Shown here: one piece after another, positions 6,221 through 12,932 of the stretch
Position numbering within the stretch: the stretch's first letter is position 1
Layout: every line of letters starts with the position of its first letter
Assembly: GCA_027943245.1 (NCBI GenBank)
Contig: JANDJZ010001371.1
Location: forward strand, 1 to 16,523
Direction: 5' to 3'
Length of the DNA: 16,523 nucleotides
Source: Acanthamoeba sp. SK_2022b
Taxonomy: Eukaryota; Discosea; Longamoebia; Acanthamoebidae
Translations under genes and position numbers: made by a program
Notes under the pieces: generated by a model
Seen by the model: the letters and a program-made list of their open reading frames with translations, nothing else
Told to the model about the DNA's origin: nothing
Database searches by the model: none

Positions 6221-8245
6221 CTACAGCCGCGCGGCGAGCTCGGTGGCCTGCCGGATCGCCCGCTTCGCGTCCAGCTCGGCCGCCACCTCGGCGCCGCCGA
6301 TGACGTGGGTGACGACGCCGGCCGCGGTCAGCGGGTCGACGAGGTCACGCACCGACTCCTGCCCGGTGCACAGGACGACCGTGTCGACGTCGAGCACGCG
6401 TGACTCGGGCGCGTCGCCGTCGGCGCCGATCGTGACGTGCAGCCCCGCGTCGTCCACGCGGTCGTACCGGACGCCGCCGACGAACTCCACGCCCGAGTCG
6501 CGCAGCGTCGTGCGGTGCACCCATCCGGACGTCTTGCCCAGGCCCGCGCCGTGCGGGGTGGTCTTGCGCTGCAGCAGGACGACCTCACGCCTCGGCGTCT
6601 CGCGCACCTTGGTCGTCAGGCCGCCGCGCTCGAGGGCCGGGTCGGTGACGCCCCAGCAAGCCATCCAGTGCTCGAGCGACTCGCCGGGCTCGTGCAGCAG
6701 CAGCTCGGCGACGTCGAAGCCGATGCCGCCGGCACCCATGACGGCCACCTTCCGGCCCGCCTCGACGCGTCCGGCCACGACGTCGGCGTACGAGACGACC
6801 TTCGGGTGGTCGACGCCGGGCAGGTCGGGCAGCCGCGGCTCGACGCCGGTGGCCACGACCACCTCGTCGAAGCCGGTCAGGTCGGCCGCCTCGACCCGGC
6901 GGCCGAGGTGCACCTTCACGCCCGTGACCTCGAGGCGGCGCGCGTAGTAGCGCAGCGTCTCGGCGAACTCCTCCTTGCCCGGGATGCGCATGGCGAGGCG
7001 GAACTGCCCGCCCAGCTCCTCGGCCGCCTCGAACAGCTCGACCGTGTGGCCCCGGCCGGCGAGCTCGGTCGCCGCCGCGAGACCGGCCGGTCCGCCGCCC
7101 ACGACCGCGATCGTCCTGGCCCGGCGCGTCGGCAGCAGCACGAGCTCGCGCTCGTGCCCCGCCCGCGGGTTCACCAGGCAGGACGCGCGCTGGTTGCTGA
7201 ACGTGTGGTCCAGGCAGGCCTGGTTGCAGGCGATGCACGTGTTGATCTCGTCCGTGCGGCCCTCCGCGGTCTTGCGGACGAAGTCCGGGTCGGCCAGCAG
7301 CGGCCGGGCCATCGAGACGAGGTCGGCCTCGCCGTCGGCCAGGATCCGCTCGGCCACGTCGGGGTCGTTGATCCGGTTGGACGCGACGACGGGCACGCCC
7401 ACCTCGGCCCGCAGCTTCCCGGTCACCCAGCTGAACGCGGCCCGCGGGACGGACGTGACGATCGTGGGGATGCGTGCCTCGTGCCAGCCGATGCCGGTGT
7501 TGAACACCGAGACGCCGGCCTCCTCGAGCCGGTGCGCGAGCTCGACGGTCTCGTCCCAGCTCTGCGCGTCGTCGACCAGGTCGAGCAGGCTCAGCCGGTA
7601 CATGATGAACGCGTCGTCGCCGAGCAGCTCGCGGGTGCGCCGCACGACCTCGACCGGGAACCGCATCCGCTTCTCCGCGGTGCCGCCCCAGGCGTCGGTG
7701 CGGGTGTTGGTGCGCGCGGCCAGGAACTGGTTGATCAGGTAGCCCTCGGAGCCCATGACCTCGACGCCGTCGTAGCCGCCGCGCAGGGCGAGCGCGGCGG
7801 CCTTGGCGAACTGCGTGGCGGTGCGGTCGACCTCGCGGCTGCTCATCGGGTGGTTCTTGAACGGGGTGATGGGGCTGCGGACGTCCGAGACCGTCTTCTT
7901 GAACGGGCTGTAGCCGTAGCGACCGGCGTGCAGCAGCTGCAGCGCGATCTTCCCGTCGTGCTCGTGGACGGCGTCGGTGACGACCCGGTGGGCGTCGGCG
8001 TGCCGGCGGGTCGTCATCTGCGAGCCGAACGGCAGCAGCCAGCCGCGCCACGTGGGGGCGAAGCCGCCGGTCACCGACAGGGCGACGCCGCCCTTGGCCC
8101 GCTCGGCGAAGTAGGCGGCCAGGTCCGGCAGGTGCTTGGCCTTGTCCTCCAGGCCGACGTGCATCGAGCCCATGATCACGCGGTTGCGCAGCGTGGTGGC
8201 GCCGATGGTGATCGGGCTGAGCAGGTGCGGGTGGCTGGTCGTCAT
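6221..8245 (-). CDS. fadH: NADPH-dependent 2,4-dienoyl-CoA reductase (FadH type)
   Basis: 674 aa, matching the E. coli FadH architecture and length. The enzyme reduces 2,4-dienoyl-CoA during breakdown of unsaturated fatty acids, using FMN, a 4Fe-4S cluster and FAD. An N-terminal old-yellow-enzyme TIM barrel (about 1-330) carries the predicted catalytic Tyr169 (SEGYLINQF) and His255 (GIGWHEARIP). The cluster cysteines C337, C340, C344 and C356 follow in CIACNQACLDHTF...C. The FAD Rossmann motif GGGPAG is at 383-388 and an NADPH site GAGGIG at about 504-509. All expected residues are present, so it should be functional. ATG at 8245 has GAGGAG 6 nt upstream. Related trimethylamine or other OYE-flavoprotein dehydrogenases are less likely given the conserved Tyr/His pair. 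Confidence 0.93.
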   Translation of the reverse strand: MTTSHPHLLSPITIGATTLRNRVIMGSMHVGLEDKAKHLPDLAAYFAERAKGGVALSVTGGFAPTWRGWLLPFGSQMTTRRHADAHRVVTDAVHEHDGKIALQLLHAGRYGYSPFKKTVSDVRSPITPFKNHPMSSREVDRTATQFAKAAALALRGGYDGVEVMGSEGYLINQFLAARTNTRTDAWGGTAEKRMRFPVEVVRRTRELLGDDAFIMYRLSLLDLVDDAQSWDETVELAHRLEEAGVSVFNTGIGWHEARIPTIVTSVPRAAFSWVTGKLRAEVGVPVVASNRINDPDVAERILADGEADLVSMARPLLADPDFVRKTAEGRTDEINTCIACNQACLDHTFSNQRASCLVNPRAGHERELVLLPTRRARTIAVVGGGPAGLAAATELAGRGHTVELFEAAEELGGQFRLAMRIPGKEEFAETLRYYARRLEVTGVKVHLGRRVEAADLTGFDEVVVATGVEPRLPDLPGVDHPKVVSYADVVAGRVEAGRKVAVMGAGGIGFDVAELLLHEPGESLEHWMACWGVTDPALERGGLTTKVRETPRREVVLLQRKTTPHGAGLGKTSGWVHRTTLRDSGVEFVGGVRYDRVDDAGLHVTIGADGDAPESRVLDVDTVVLCTGQESVRDLVDPLTAAGVVTHVIGGAEVAAELDAKRAIRQATELAARL

Positions 8246-8256
8246 GCGTGGCTCCT

Positions 8257-8262
8257 CATACT
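8257..8262 (+). promoter_or_regulatory. Candidate leaderless -10 box (CATACT) of the SCO4848-type gene
   Basis: CATACT ends 6 nt before GTG 8269 and shares four positions with TATAAT. It favours GTG 8269 over the upstream in-frame GTG 8248. The box also overlaps the ribosome site region of the divergent fadH gene, only 23 nt away. Confidence 0.45.
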
Positions 8263-8268
8263 GGGGGC

Positions 8269-8526
8269 GTGATCTCGAGGACGTCGGCGTGGTTCCTGGT
8301 GCTGGCCGGGCTGTTCAACATGGTCATCTGGCCGCGCTTCGCCAAGGCGATCGCGGACGACGACCGGGCGTGGGCGGGCGAGCACTGGTCGAGCGACCCG
8401 ACCGCCTTCTTCTGGGTGCACGCGGTGCTCATCGTCACCGCGTTCTCGATCGGCGTCGGCGTGCTCGTCGTGGGCGTCCGCGCGGCCCTGGGTCATCGCG
8501 CCTCCGCTCGAGGAGAGGCACGGTAG
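8269..8526 (+). CDS. SCO4848-type small membrane protein
   Basis: 85 aa with two membrane helices (about 4-20 and about 50-73). Residues SAWFLVLAGLFNMVIWPRF and the central SDPTAFFWVHAVLIV segment resemble my memory of the actinobacterial SCO4848 family: an aromatic first helix, then DPTAFFWVH, then a GVLVVGVR helix. The function is unknown. The last ten or so residues (HRASARGEAR) are encoded inside a short intergenic repeat that begins at 8493, so the native C-terminus may have been replaced. GTG 8269 is preferred over GTG 8248 because of the -10 box and the family-like start ISRTSAWFL. It is divergent from fadH and converges on padR. Confidence 0.72.
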   Translation: MISRTSAWFLVLAGLFNMVIWPRFAKAIADDDRAWAGEHWSSDPTAFFWVHAVLIVTAFSIGVGVLVVGVRAALGHRASARGEAR

Positions 8527-8591
8527 AGCGAAGGCGCGACTCGTGGTCGGCCTCGACTGATCGCTCGCTGGCGCTCGCTCATCGCGCCTCC
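8493..8591. repeat. 13-bp direct repeats flanking a hairpin-rich spacer at a convergent gene junction
   Basis: TCATCGCGCCTCC occurs at 8493-8505 and again at 8579-8591. The internal segment AGGCGCGA (8532-8539) is complementary to TCGCGCCT in both copies (8496-8503 and 8582-8589), so two alternative stems are possible. The first copy encodes the C-terminus of the SCO4848-type protein and the second encodes the end and stop of PadR. It may be an intergenic palindromic repeat acting as terminator. The resemblance to dispersed Nocardioidaceae repeats is from memory and unchecked. Confidence 0.65.
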
Positions 8592-9115
8592 AGGCGGGCG
8601 AGCGTCTCCTCGCACCACTGAAGCCCGGCGGCCTCGGTGAGGATGCCGCCGCGCAGCACGAGGTAGGGCCCGAGCGCCGCGTCGTCGAGCGCGTCGGGGT
8701 CGGGGAACGTGCGCGCCATGTCCTTCTCGTAGGCCTCGAGCGTCGCGGCGTGCTGGTCGCGGCGGGCCCGGACGTGCGCGACCAGGGCGTCGGCGTCGAC
8801 GTTCGGCAGGCCGCGCAGCGCGACGGCGAAGCTGCTGCGGACGACCTCGGGGCCGATCGGCTCGGCCGACCAGCGGCGCAGCTCGGCGCGTCCGGCGTCG
8901 GTGATGCGGTGGACCTTGCGGTCGGGGCGCCCGGCCTGCGCGACCTGCTCGACGTCCACCCAGCCCTGCTCCTGCATGCGGGCGAGCACCTTGTAGATCT
9001 GCTGGTGGGTGGCTCGCCAGAAGTGCCCGATGGACGCGTCGAAGCGCCGCGCCAGGTCGTAGCCGGTGGCCGACCGCTCGGCGAGGGAGACGAGGATCGC
9101 GTGCTCCAGGGCCAT
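8579..9115 (-). CDS. PadR family transcriptional regulator
   Basis: 178 aa. The N-terminal winged helix (about 1-80) has the PadR pattern ALEHAILVSLAERSATGYDLARRF, then HFWRATHQQIYKVLARMQEQGWV, then GRPDRKVHRITDAGRAELRRW. The C-terminal part (about 95-175) is the helical dimerisation domain of the PadR/AphA (VirR-type) subgroup. PadR proteins repress targets and release DNA on binding ligands such as phenolics or drugs. ATG at 9115 has TAGGTT 8 nt upstream and TTGCAC at -35, both within or next to a striking dyad operator, so autorepression is likely. It lies 55 nt downstream of ltrA on the same strand. Its last codons and stop fall in the 8579-8591 repeat. Confidence 0.92.
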   Translation of the reverse strand: MALEHAILVSLAERSATGYDLARRFDASIGHFWRATHQQIYKVLARMQEQGWVDVEQVAQAGRPDRKVHRITDAGRAELRRWSAEPIGPEVVRSSFAVALRGLPNVDADALVAHVRARRDQHAATLEAYEKDMARTFPDPDALDDAALGPYLVLRGGILTEAAGLQWCEETLARLEAR

Positions 9116-9123
9116 GGCCCGAG

Positions 9124-9153
9124 AACCTACTATGCAACGAGTTGCACGTGCAA
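9124..9153 (-). promoter_or_regulatory. padR promoter: -35 TTGCAC, 18-nt spacer, -10 TAGGTT
   Basis: On the minus strand TTGCAC (9153-9148) and TAGGTT (9129-9124) are 18 nt apart and the -10 box ends 8 nt before the padR ATG, predicting an almost leaderless transcript. The -35 box and most of the spacer lie inside the dyad operator. Confidence 0.55.
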
Positions 9154-9162
9154 GGGGTTGCA
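9133..9162. promoter_or_regulatory. Multi-dyad operator, predicted PadR binding site
   Basis: Two 14-bp dyads, TGCAACGAGTTGCA (9133-9146) and TGCAAGGGGTTGCA (9149-9162), are separated by CG. The junction forms a third, perfect 12-bp palindrome, TTGCACGTGCAA (9142-9153). The block overlaps the padR -35 box and spacer and ends 8 nt from the ltrA stop. Assignment to PadR is inference from position. Confidence 0.7.
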
Positions 9163-9170
9163 GCCGACGC

Positions 9171-10334
9171 TCAGGCGGGAGCCGGCCGGCGCACGAGGAC
9201 GAGCACGACGGCCGCCATCACCACGGCGGTGACGAGCAGCGGCACCGGCACGAACGCGTCGCCCAGCACCAGCAGCGCGGCGAGCGGCACCGCCACGTTG
9301 ACCAGCCGGTCGCCCGCCGGGCGCAGCGCGATGGCCCAGATGCCGAGCACGAACACGGCCACCGGCACCGAGACCGTCCACGCGGCCGCCGCCTGCGACA
9401 GCTCGCCGTGCTCGCTCAGCGCGTCGATCTCGACCTCGACGCCGGCCGAGAACGCGCCGGCCGCGGCGAACACGAGGTAGTGCGCGTAGCCGTACCGCAG
9501 GGCGCCGCCGCCGTCGATCGTGCGGTGGTGCGGCGCCCAGAAGTACGTCCACCACAGCCCGGCAGTGACGACGAAGGCCAGCACGGCCGTGGTGACCAGC
9601 GGGACGAGCGCGGCGCTGTCGTCGAGCGCGTCGATGAACGCGTTGGCCGAGGCCAGCACGCTCTCGCCCAGCACGATGAGGGTGAACAGGCCGTACCGCT
9701 CGGCCACGTGGTGCGGGTGCCACGGCGTGGGTCCGACCCGCTCGGCCAGCACGGGCACCGCGAGCTCGGCCGCGACGAGGACGAGGAAGGACGCGGTGGC
9801 CACCGACTCGGGCAGCGCCAGCCGCAGCAGCCAGAGCACCTGGACGGCGGTGATGCCCGCGGCGTACGCGAGCGTCGTGCGGCGCAGGGACGCGTCGCCG
9901 TGCGCGGCTCGCAGCCACTGGGCGACGAGGGCGACGCGCATGACGACGTAGCCGAACGTGACGACGGTGTAGTCGCGCTGCTCGCCGAACGTGTCCGCGA
10001 CCCCGGCGGCCAGCACGAGCACGCCGGCCATCTGCACGAGCGTGAGCACGCGGTAGAGCCAGTCGTCGGTGTCGAAGGCGGTGGCGAACCAGGTGAAGTT
10101 CATCCAGGCCCACCAGATCGAGAAGAACACCATGAGGTAGCTGACGACGCCCTCGGCGACGTGCCCCTCGGAGAGCGCGTGGTGCAGCTGCACGGCGGCG
10201 ACGCTGACCGCCACCACGAAGACGAGGTCGAAGAACAGCTCCAGCTCGCTCGCGGTGCGGGCCGGCTCGCGCGGGTCGCGCGGGCGCATCGGCACGAGGC
10301 GGGAGCGGGCGGGGCGGGGCGCGACCGGGTTCAC
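9171..10334 (-). CDS. ltrA: Low temperature requirement protein A (LtrA) family membrane protein
   Basis: 387 aa, polytopic, with about ten or more hydrophobic helices. The LtrA hallmarks are visible: ELFFDLVFVVAV near the N-terminus (about 32-43), the tryptophan-rich helix FFSIWWAWMNFTWFATAFDTDD (about 70-91), and the conserved HHVAERYGLFTLIVLGES (about 208-225). It was named for a Listeria gene needed for growth in the cold; the biochemical role remains unclear. GTG at 10334 is chosen because TAGAGT lies 6 nt upstream (leaderless). ATG at 10289 (MRPRDPREP) is a reasonable alternative. padR follows 55 nt downstream, so read-through into padR is possible, because no terminator is visible between them. 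Confidence 0.9.
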   Translation of the reverse strand: MNPVAPRPARSRLVPMRPRDPREPARTASELELFFDLVFVVAVSVAAVQLHHALSEGHVAEGVVSYLMVFFSIWWAWMNFTWFATAFDTDDWLYRVLTLVQMAGVLVLAAGVADTFGEQRDYTVVTFGYVVMRVALVAQWLRAAHGDASLRRTTLAYAAGITAVQVLWLLRLALPESVATASFLVLVAAELAVPVLAERVGPTPWHPHHVAERYGLFTLIVLGESVLASANAFIDALDDSAALVPLVTTAVLAFVVTAGLWWTYFWAPHHRTIDGGGALRYGYAHYLVFAAAGAFSAGVEVEIDALSEHGELSQAAAAWTVSVPVAVFVLGIWAIALRPAGDRLVNVAVPLAALLVLGDAFVPVPLLVTAVVMAAVVLVLVRRPAPA

Positions 10335-10340
10335 GCGGGC

Positions 10341-10346
10341 ACTCTA
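10341..10346 (-). promoter_or_regulatory. Candidate leaderless -10 box (TAGAGT) of ltrA
   Basis: TAGAGT on the minus strand fits TANNNT and ends 6 nt before GTG 10334. It decides the GTG start over the downstream ATG. Confidence 0.5.
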
Positions 10347-10439
10347 GGCCGCGCGAGCGAGCGTCCGGCCCGGGCGTGACCTCGGTCGCACGCCGCGGCC
10401 GATCCCTGGGACGCCCGTCCACGACCCGGGACGCGCCCC

Positions 10440-10445
10440 TACGAT
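10440..10445 (+). promoter_or_regulatory. Candidate leaderless -10 box (TACGAT) of the ABC transporter operon
   Basis: TACGAT ends 7 nt before ATG 10453 and overlaps the other possible ATG at 10444, which would therefore lie upstream of the transcript. No ribosome site precedes either ATG. Confidence 0.5.
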
Positions 10446-10452
10446 GACGGCC

Positions 10453-11316
10453 ATGACGTCCCTCCCCCGTTCCCTCGGCGGCGTCCTCGCCGCCTCCGCC
10501 CTGCTGCTCGCCACGGCGTGCGCCCCCGCCGAGGAGGAGACCAGCGCGTCGTCCTCGGCCGACGCCACCTGCTCGGTGGACGCGCTGCCCACGGTGAAGA
10601 AGGGCACGTTCACCGTCGCCACCGACGACCCGGCCTACGACCCGTGGTTCGCCGACAACGACCCGTCCAACGGCCAGGGCTTCGAGAGCGCGGTCGCGTA
10701 CGCGGTCGCCGACCGGCTCGGCTTCGGCAAGGACCAGGTCGTCTGGACGAAGGTGCCGTTCAACACGGCCTACCAGCCCGGCGACAAGGCGTTCGACGTC
10801 GACATCAACCAGATCTCGATCACCGACGAGCGCAAGCAGGCCGTCGACTTCAGCGCGCCGTACTACGAGGCCGCGCAGGCGGTCATCGTGCTGGAGGACT
10901 CCGAGTTCGCCGGCGCGAAGAGCCTGGCCGACCTGGCCGACGCCCAGCTCGGCGCCCAGATCGGCACGACGTCGCTCAAGGCCATCGGCCAGATCGAGGG
11001 CGCGAAGGAGCCGCGGGTCTACGACGACACGACCAAGGCCGCCGAGGCGCTGCGCAACGGCCAGGTCGACGGCATCGTGGCCGACCTGCCCAGCGCGTTC
11101 TACCTGACCGCCGCCGAGATCGACGGCTCGGTCATCGCCGGCCAGTTCCAGGTCGAGGGCGACGCCACCGAGGCGTTCGGCCTGCTGCTGGAGAAGGGCA
11201 GCAAGCTGACCCCCTGCGTCGACGACGCCGTCGAGGGGCTGCGCGAGGACGGCACGCTGGCCGAGCTCGAGCAGACCTGGCTCGCCGAGTCGGCGAACGC
11301 GCCCGTCCTGAAGTGA
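10453..11316 (+). CDS. ABC transporter substrate-binding lipoprotein (polar amino acid type)
   Basis: 287 aa from ATG 10453 (290 from ATG 10444). The signal peptide ends in a lipobox LATAC with the lipidated Cys at residue 23, followed by a Ser/Glu-rich linker, so it is anchored outside the membrane. The periplasmic-binding-protein class 3 (SBP_bac_3) fold shows GTFTVATDDPAYDPWF, then GFESAVAYAVADRLG, FDVDINQISITDERKQAVDFSAPYYEAAQAV, then the hinge QIGTTSLKAI and DGIVADLPSAFYL. It captures a small solute, probably an amino acid or related compound; the ligand is not readable. GTG of the permease overlaps its stop. First gene of a three-gene operon. Confidence 0.92.
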   Translation: MTSLPRSLGGVLAASALLLATACAPAEEETSASSSADATCSVDALPTVKKGTFTVATDDPAYDPWFADNDPSNGQGFESAVAYAVADRLGFGKDQVVWTKVPFNTAYQPGDKAFDVDINQISITDERKQAVDFSAPYYEAAQAVIVLEDSEFAGAKSLADLADAQLGAQIGTTSLKAIGQIEGAKEPRVYDDTTKAAEALRNGQVDGIVADLPSAFYLTAAEIDGSVIAGQFQVEGDATEAFGLLLEKGSKLTPCVDDAVEGLREDGTLAELEQTWLAESANAPVLK

Positions 11317-12161
11317 CCTCCGCCCCGCACGTCCCGAGCGCCCGGCAGGCCGAGCGCGACGCCTTCCGCCGGCGTCGCACCCGGCGCCGGGCGCTCGCGG
11401 GCGTGCTGTCGACGGTGGTGGTCCTCGGGGGACTGGCCGCCGCCGTCGTCGCCTCGCCCGGCTGGGACCGGGTGCAGCGGACGTACTTCGACGCGGACCA
11501 CGCCCGCGCCAGCCTCCCGCTCGTGCGCGACGCGTTCTGGCTGAACGTCCGGATGTTCCTCGTGGTCGAGGTGCTCGTGCTCGTCGTGGCGGTGCTCGTC
11601 GCCGTCGTGCGGGTCGTCCCGGCGCCGTTCATGGCGCCGTTCAAGATCCTGGCCACGGTCTACACCGACCTGTTCCGCAGCATCCCCACCATCCTGGTGG
11701 TGCTGCTCGTCGGCTTCGGCTTCCCCGCCCTGGGCCTGGCCGGGGTGCCGACCAGCCTGTTCTGGCTCGGCGCGATCGCGCTGACGCTCAGCTACGGGGC
11801 CTACGTCGCCGAGGTCGTGCGCGCCGGCATCCTGGCCGTCCACCCGACGCAGTGGGCCAGCGGCCGCGCCCTGGGCCTGTCGTACGGCGGGACCCTGCGC
11901 CACGTCATCCTCCCGCAGGCGCTGCGCCGCGTGACCCCGCCGCTGGTCAACGACTTCGTCTCGCTGCAGAAGGACACCGCCCTGCTGTCGACCATCGGGC
12001 TGGTCGAGGGCCTGCGCGCCGCGACGGTCTACCAGGCCGAGACGTTCAACTTCACGTCCCTGTGCGTCGCCGCGCTGTTCTTCGTCGTGACCACGGTGGC
12101 CGTCACCCGCGTGACCGACTTCTTCATGATCCGCCAGATGCGACGGGAGGCGGGGGCCTGA
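11313..12161 (+). CDS. Amino acid ABC transporter permease (HisM/GlnP type)
   Basis: 282 aa with about five membrane helices: about 28-47, 81-101, 125-145, 149-170 and 246-268. YTDLFRSIPTILVV and the coupling EAA loop (about 177-206, ending ALGLSYGGTLRHVILPQALRRVTPPL) mark the HisM/GlnP permease family. VNDFVSLQKDTALLSTIGL is the conserved segment after the loop. The usual glutamate-alanine of the EAA motif reads WAS here. It starts at GTG 11313, overlapping the binding-protein stop (GTGA), and a basic N-terminal stretch (FRRRRTRRR) precedes the first helix. A single permease gene implies a homodimer. Its stop overlaps the ATPase start by 1 nt. Confidence 0.92.
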   Translation: MTSAPHVPSARQAERDAFRRRRTRRRALAGVLSTVVVLGGLAAAVVASPGWDRVQRTYFDADHARASLPLVRDAFWLNVRMFLVVEVLVLVVAVLVAVVRVVPAPFMAPFKILATVYTDLFRSIPTILVVLLVGFGFPALGLAGVPTSLFWLGAIALTLSYGAYVAEVVRAGILAVHPTQWASGRALGLSYGGTLRHVILPQALRRVTPPLVNDFVSLQKDTALLSTIGLVEGLRAATVYQAETFNFTSLCVAALFFVVTTVAVTRVTDFFMIRQMRREAGA

Positions 12162-12895
12162 TGCTGCGCGTGCACGGTCTGCGCAAGACGTTCGGCGACA
12201 AGGTCGTGCTGGACGACGTCGACCTGGAGGTCGCGCGCGGCGAGGTCGTCTGCCTCATCGGCGCCTCGGGCTCGGGCAAGTCGACGCTGCTGCGCTGCCT
12301 GGACCTGCTCGAGGTGCCCGACGACGGCGACGTCTGGCTCGGGGACACCGAGCTGACCGACCCCGCGCTCGACCTGGACGCCGTGCGCCGTCGCATCGGC
12401 GTCGTCTTCCAGGCCTACAACCTCTTCCCGCACCTGTCGGTGCTGCAGAACGTCACCCTCGGCCAGCGCAAGGTCCTCGGCCGCGGACGCCGCGAGAGCG
12501 AGGCGCGCGCCCGCGAGCTGCTCGAGCGCGTCGGCCTGGCCGACAAGGCGTCCGCCCACCCCGACGCGCTGTCCGGTGGCCAGCAGCAGCGTGTGGCGCT
12601 GGTCCGGGCCATGGCGATGGACCCCGAGCTGCTGCTGCTCGACGAGGTCACCAGCGCGCTCGACCCCATGCTCGTGGCCGAGGTGCTGCAGGTGGTCCGC
12701 GACCTGGCGGCGTCCGGGCAGACGATCGTCATGGCCACGCACGAGATGGACTTCTGCCGCGAGGTGGCCGACCGCGTCGTCCTGCTGGCCGACGGACGGG
12801 TCGTCGAGCAGGGGACGCCGGAGCGGATGTTCACGGCGCCGACCGACGAGCGCACCCGGGCGTTCCTGGCCCGGCACCTGCCCAGCGCCGGCTGA
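12161..12895 (+). CDS. Amino acid ABC transporter ATP-binding protein (GlnQ/HisP type)
   Basis: 244 aa, the standard length for this family. It powers import through the adjacent permease. Visible elements: Walker A GASGSGKST (34-42), Q-loop Gln84 in VVFQAYNLFPH, signature LSGGQQQR (137-144), Walker B LLLLDE (157-162) with D-loop SALD, and H-loop His194 in MATHEM. FQAYNLFPHLSVLQN is characteristic of polar amino-acid importers. ATG 12161 shares its A with the permease stop (TGATG), so translation is coupled. The converging FMO-like gene ends only 25 nt away, with a shared hairpin. Confidence 0.95.
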   Translation: MLRVHGLRKTFGDKVVLDDVDLEVARGEVVCLIGASGSGKSTLLRCLDLLEVPDDGDVWLGDTELTDPALDLDAVRRRIGVVFQAYNLFPHLSVLQNVTLGQRKVLGRGRRESEARARELLERVGLADKASAHPDALSGGQQQRVALVRAMAMDPELLLLDEVTSALDPMLVAEVLQVVRDLAASGQTIVMATHEMDFCREVADRVVLLADGRVVEQGTPERMFTAPTDERTRAFLARHLPSAG

Positions 12896-12901
12896 GCGCG
12901 T

Positions 12902-12932
12902 CCCGCTCCCGTCGACCGGCTCAGGGAGCGGG
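12902..12932. terminator. 9-bp hairpin overlapping the end of the FMO-like gene (bidirectional terminator)
   Basis: CCCGCTCCC (12902-12910) pairs with GGGAGCGGG (12924-12932) across a 13-nt loop. It lies 6 nt after the ATPase stop, and one arm lies inside the last codons of the opposing FMO-like gene, whose stop (12921-12923) is in the loop. No U-tract. Confidence 0.6.

Noticed and set aside
6437..8272. 611-codon open frame on the plus strand opposite fadH
   Set aside because: It is antisense to a full-length FadH with all catalytic residues. The translation is low-complexity with no recognisable motif.
8493..8591. Insertion sequence remnant with target-site duplication
   Set aside because: The 13-bp direct repeats could suggest this, but the 73-nt interior has no transposase remnant or terminal inverted repeats. 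I keep it as a repeat of unknown origin.
9130..10422. 430-codon minus-strand frame overlapping ltrA
   Set aside because: It is an Arg/Ala-rich alternate frame of ltrA that would also run through the padR operator. The LtrA frame has clear membrane helices and family motifs.
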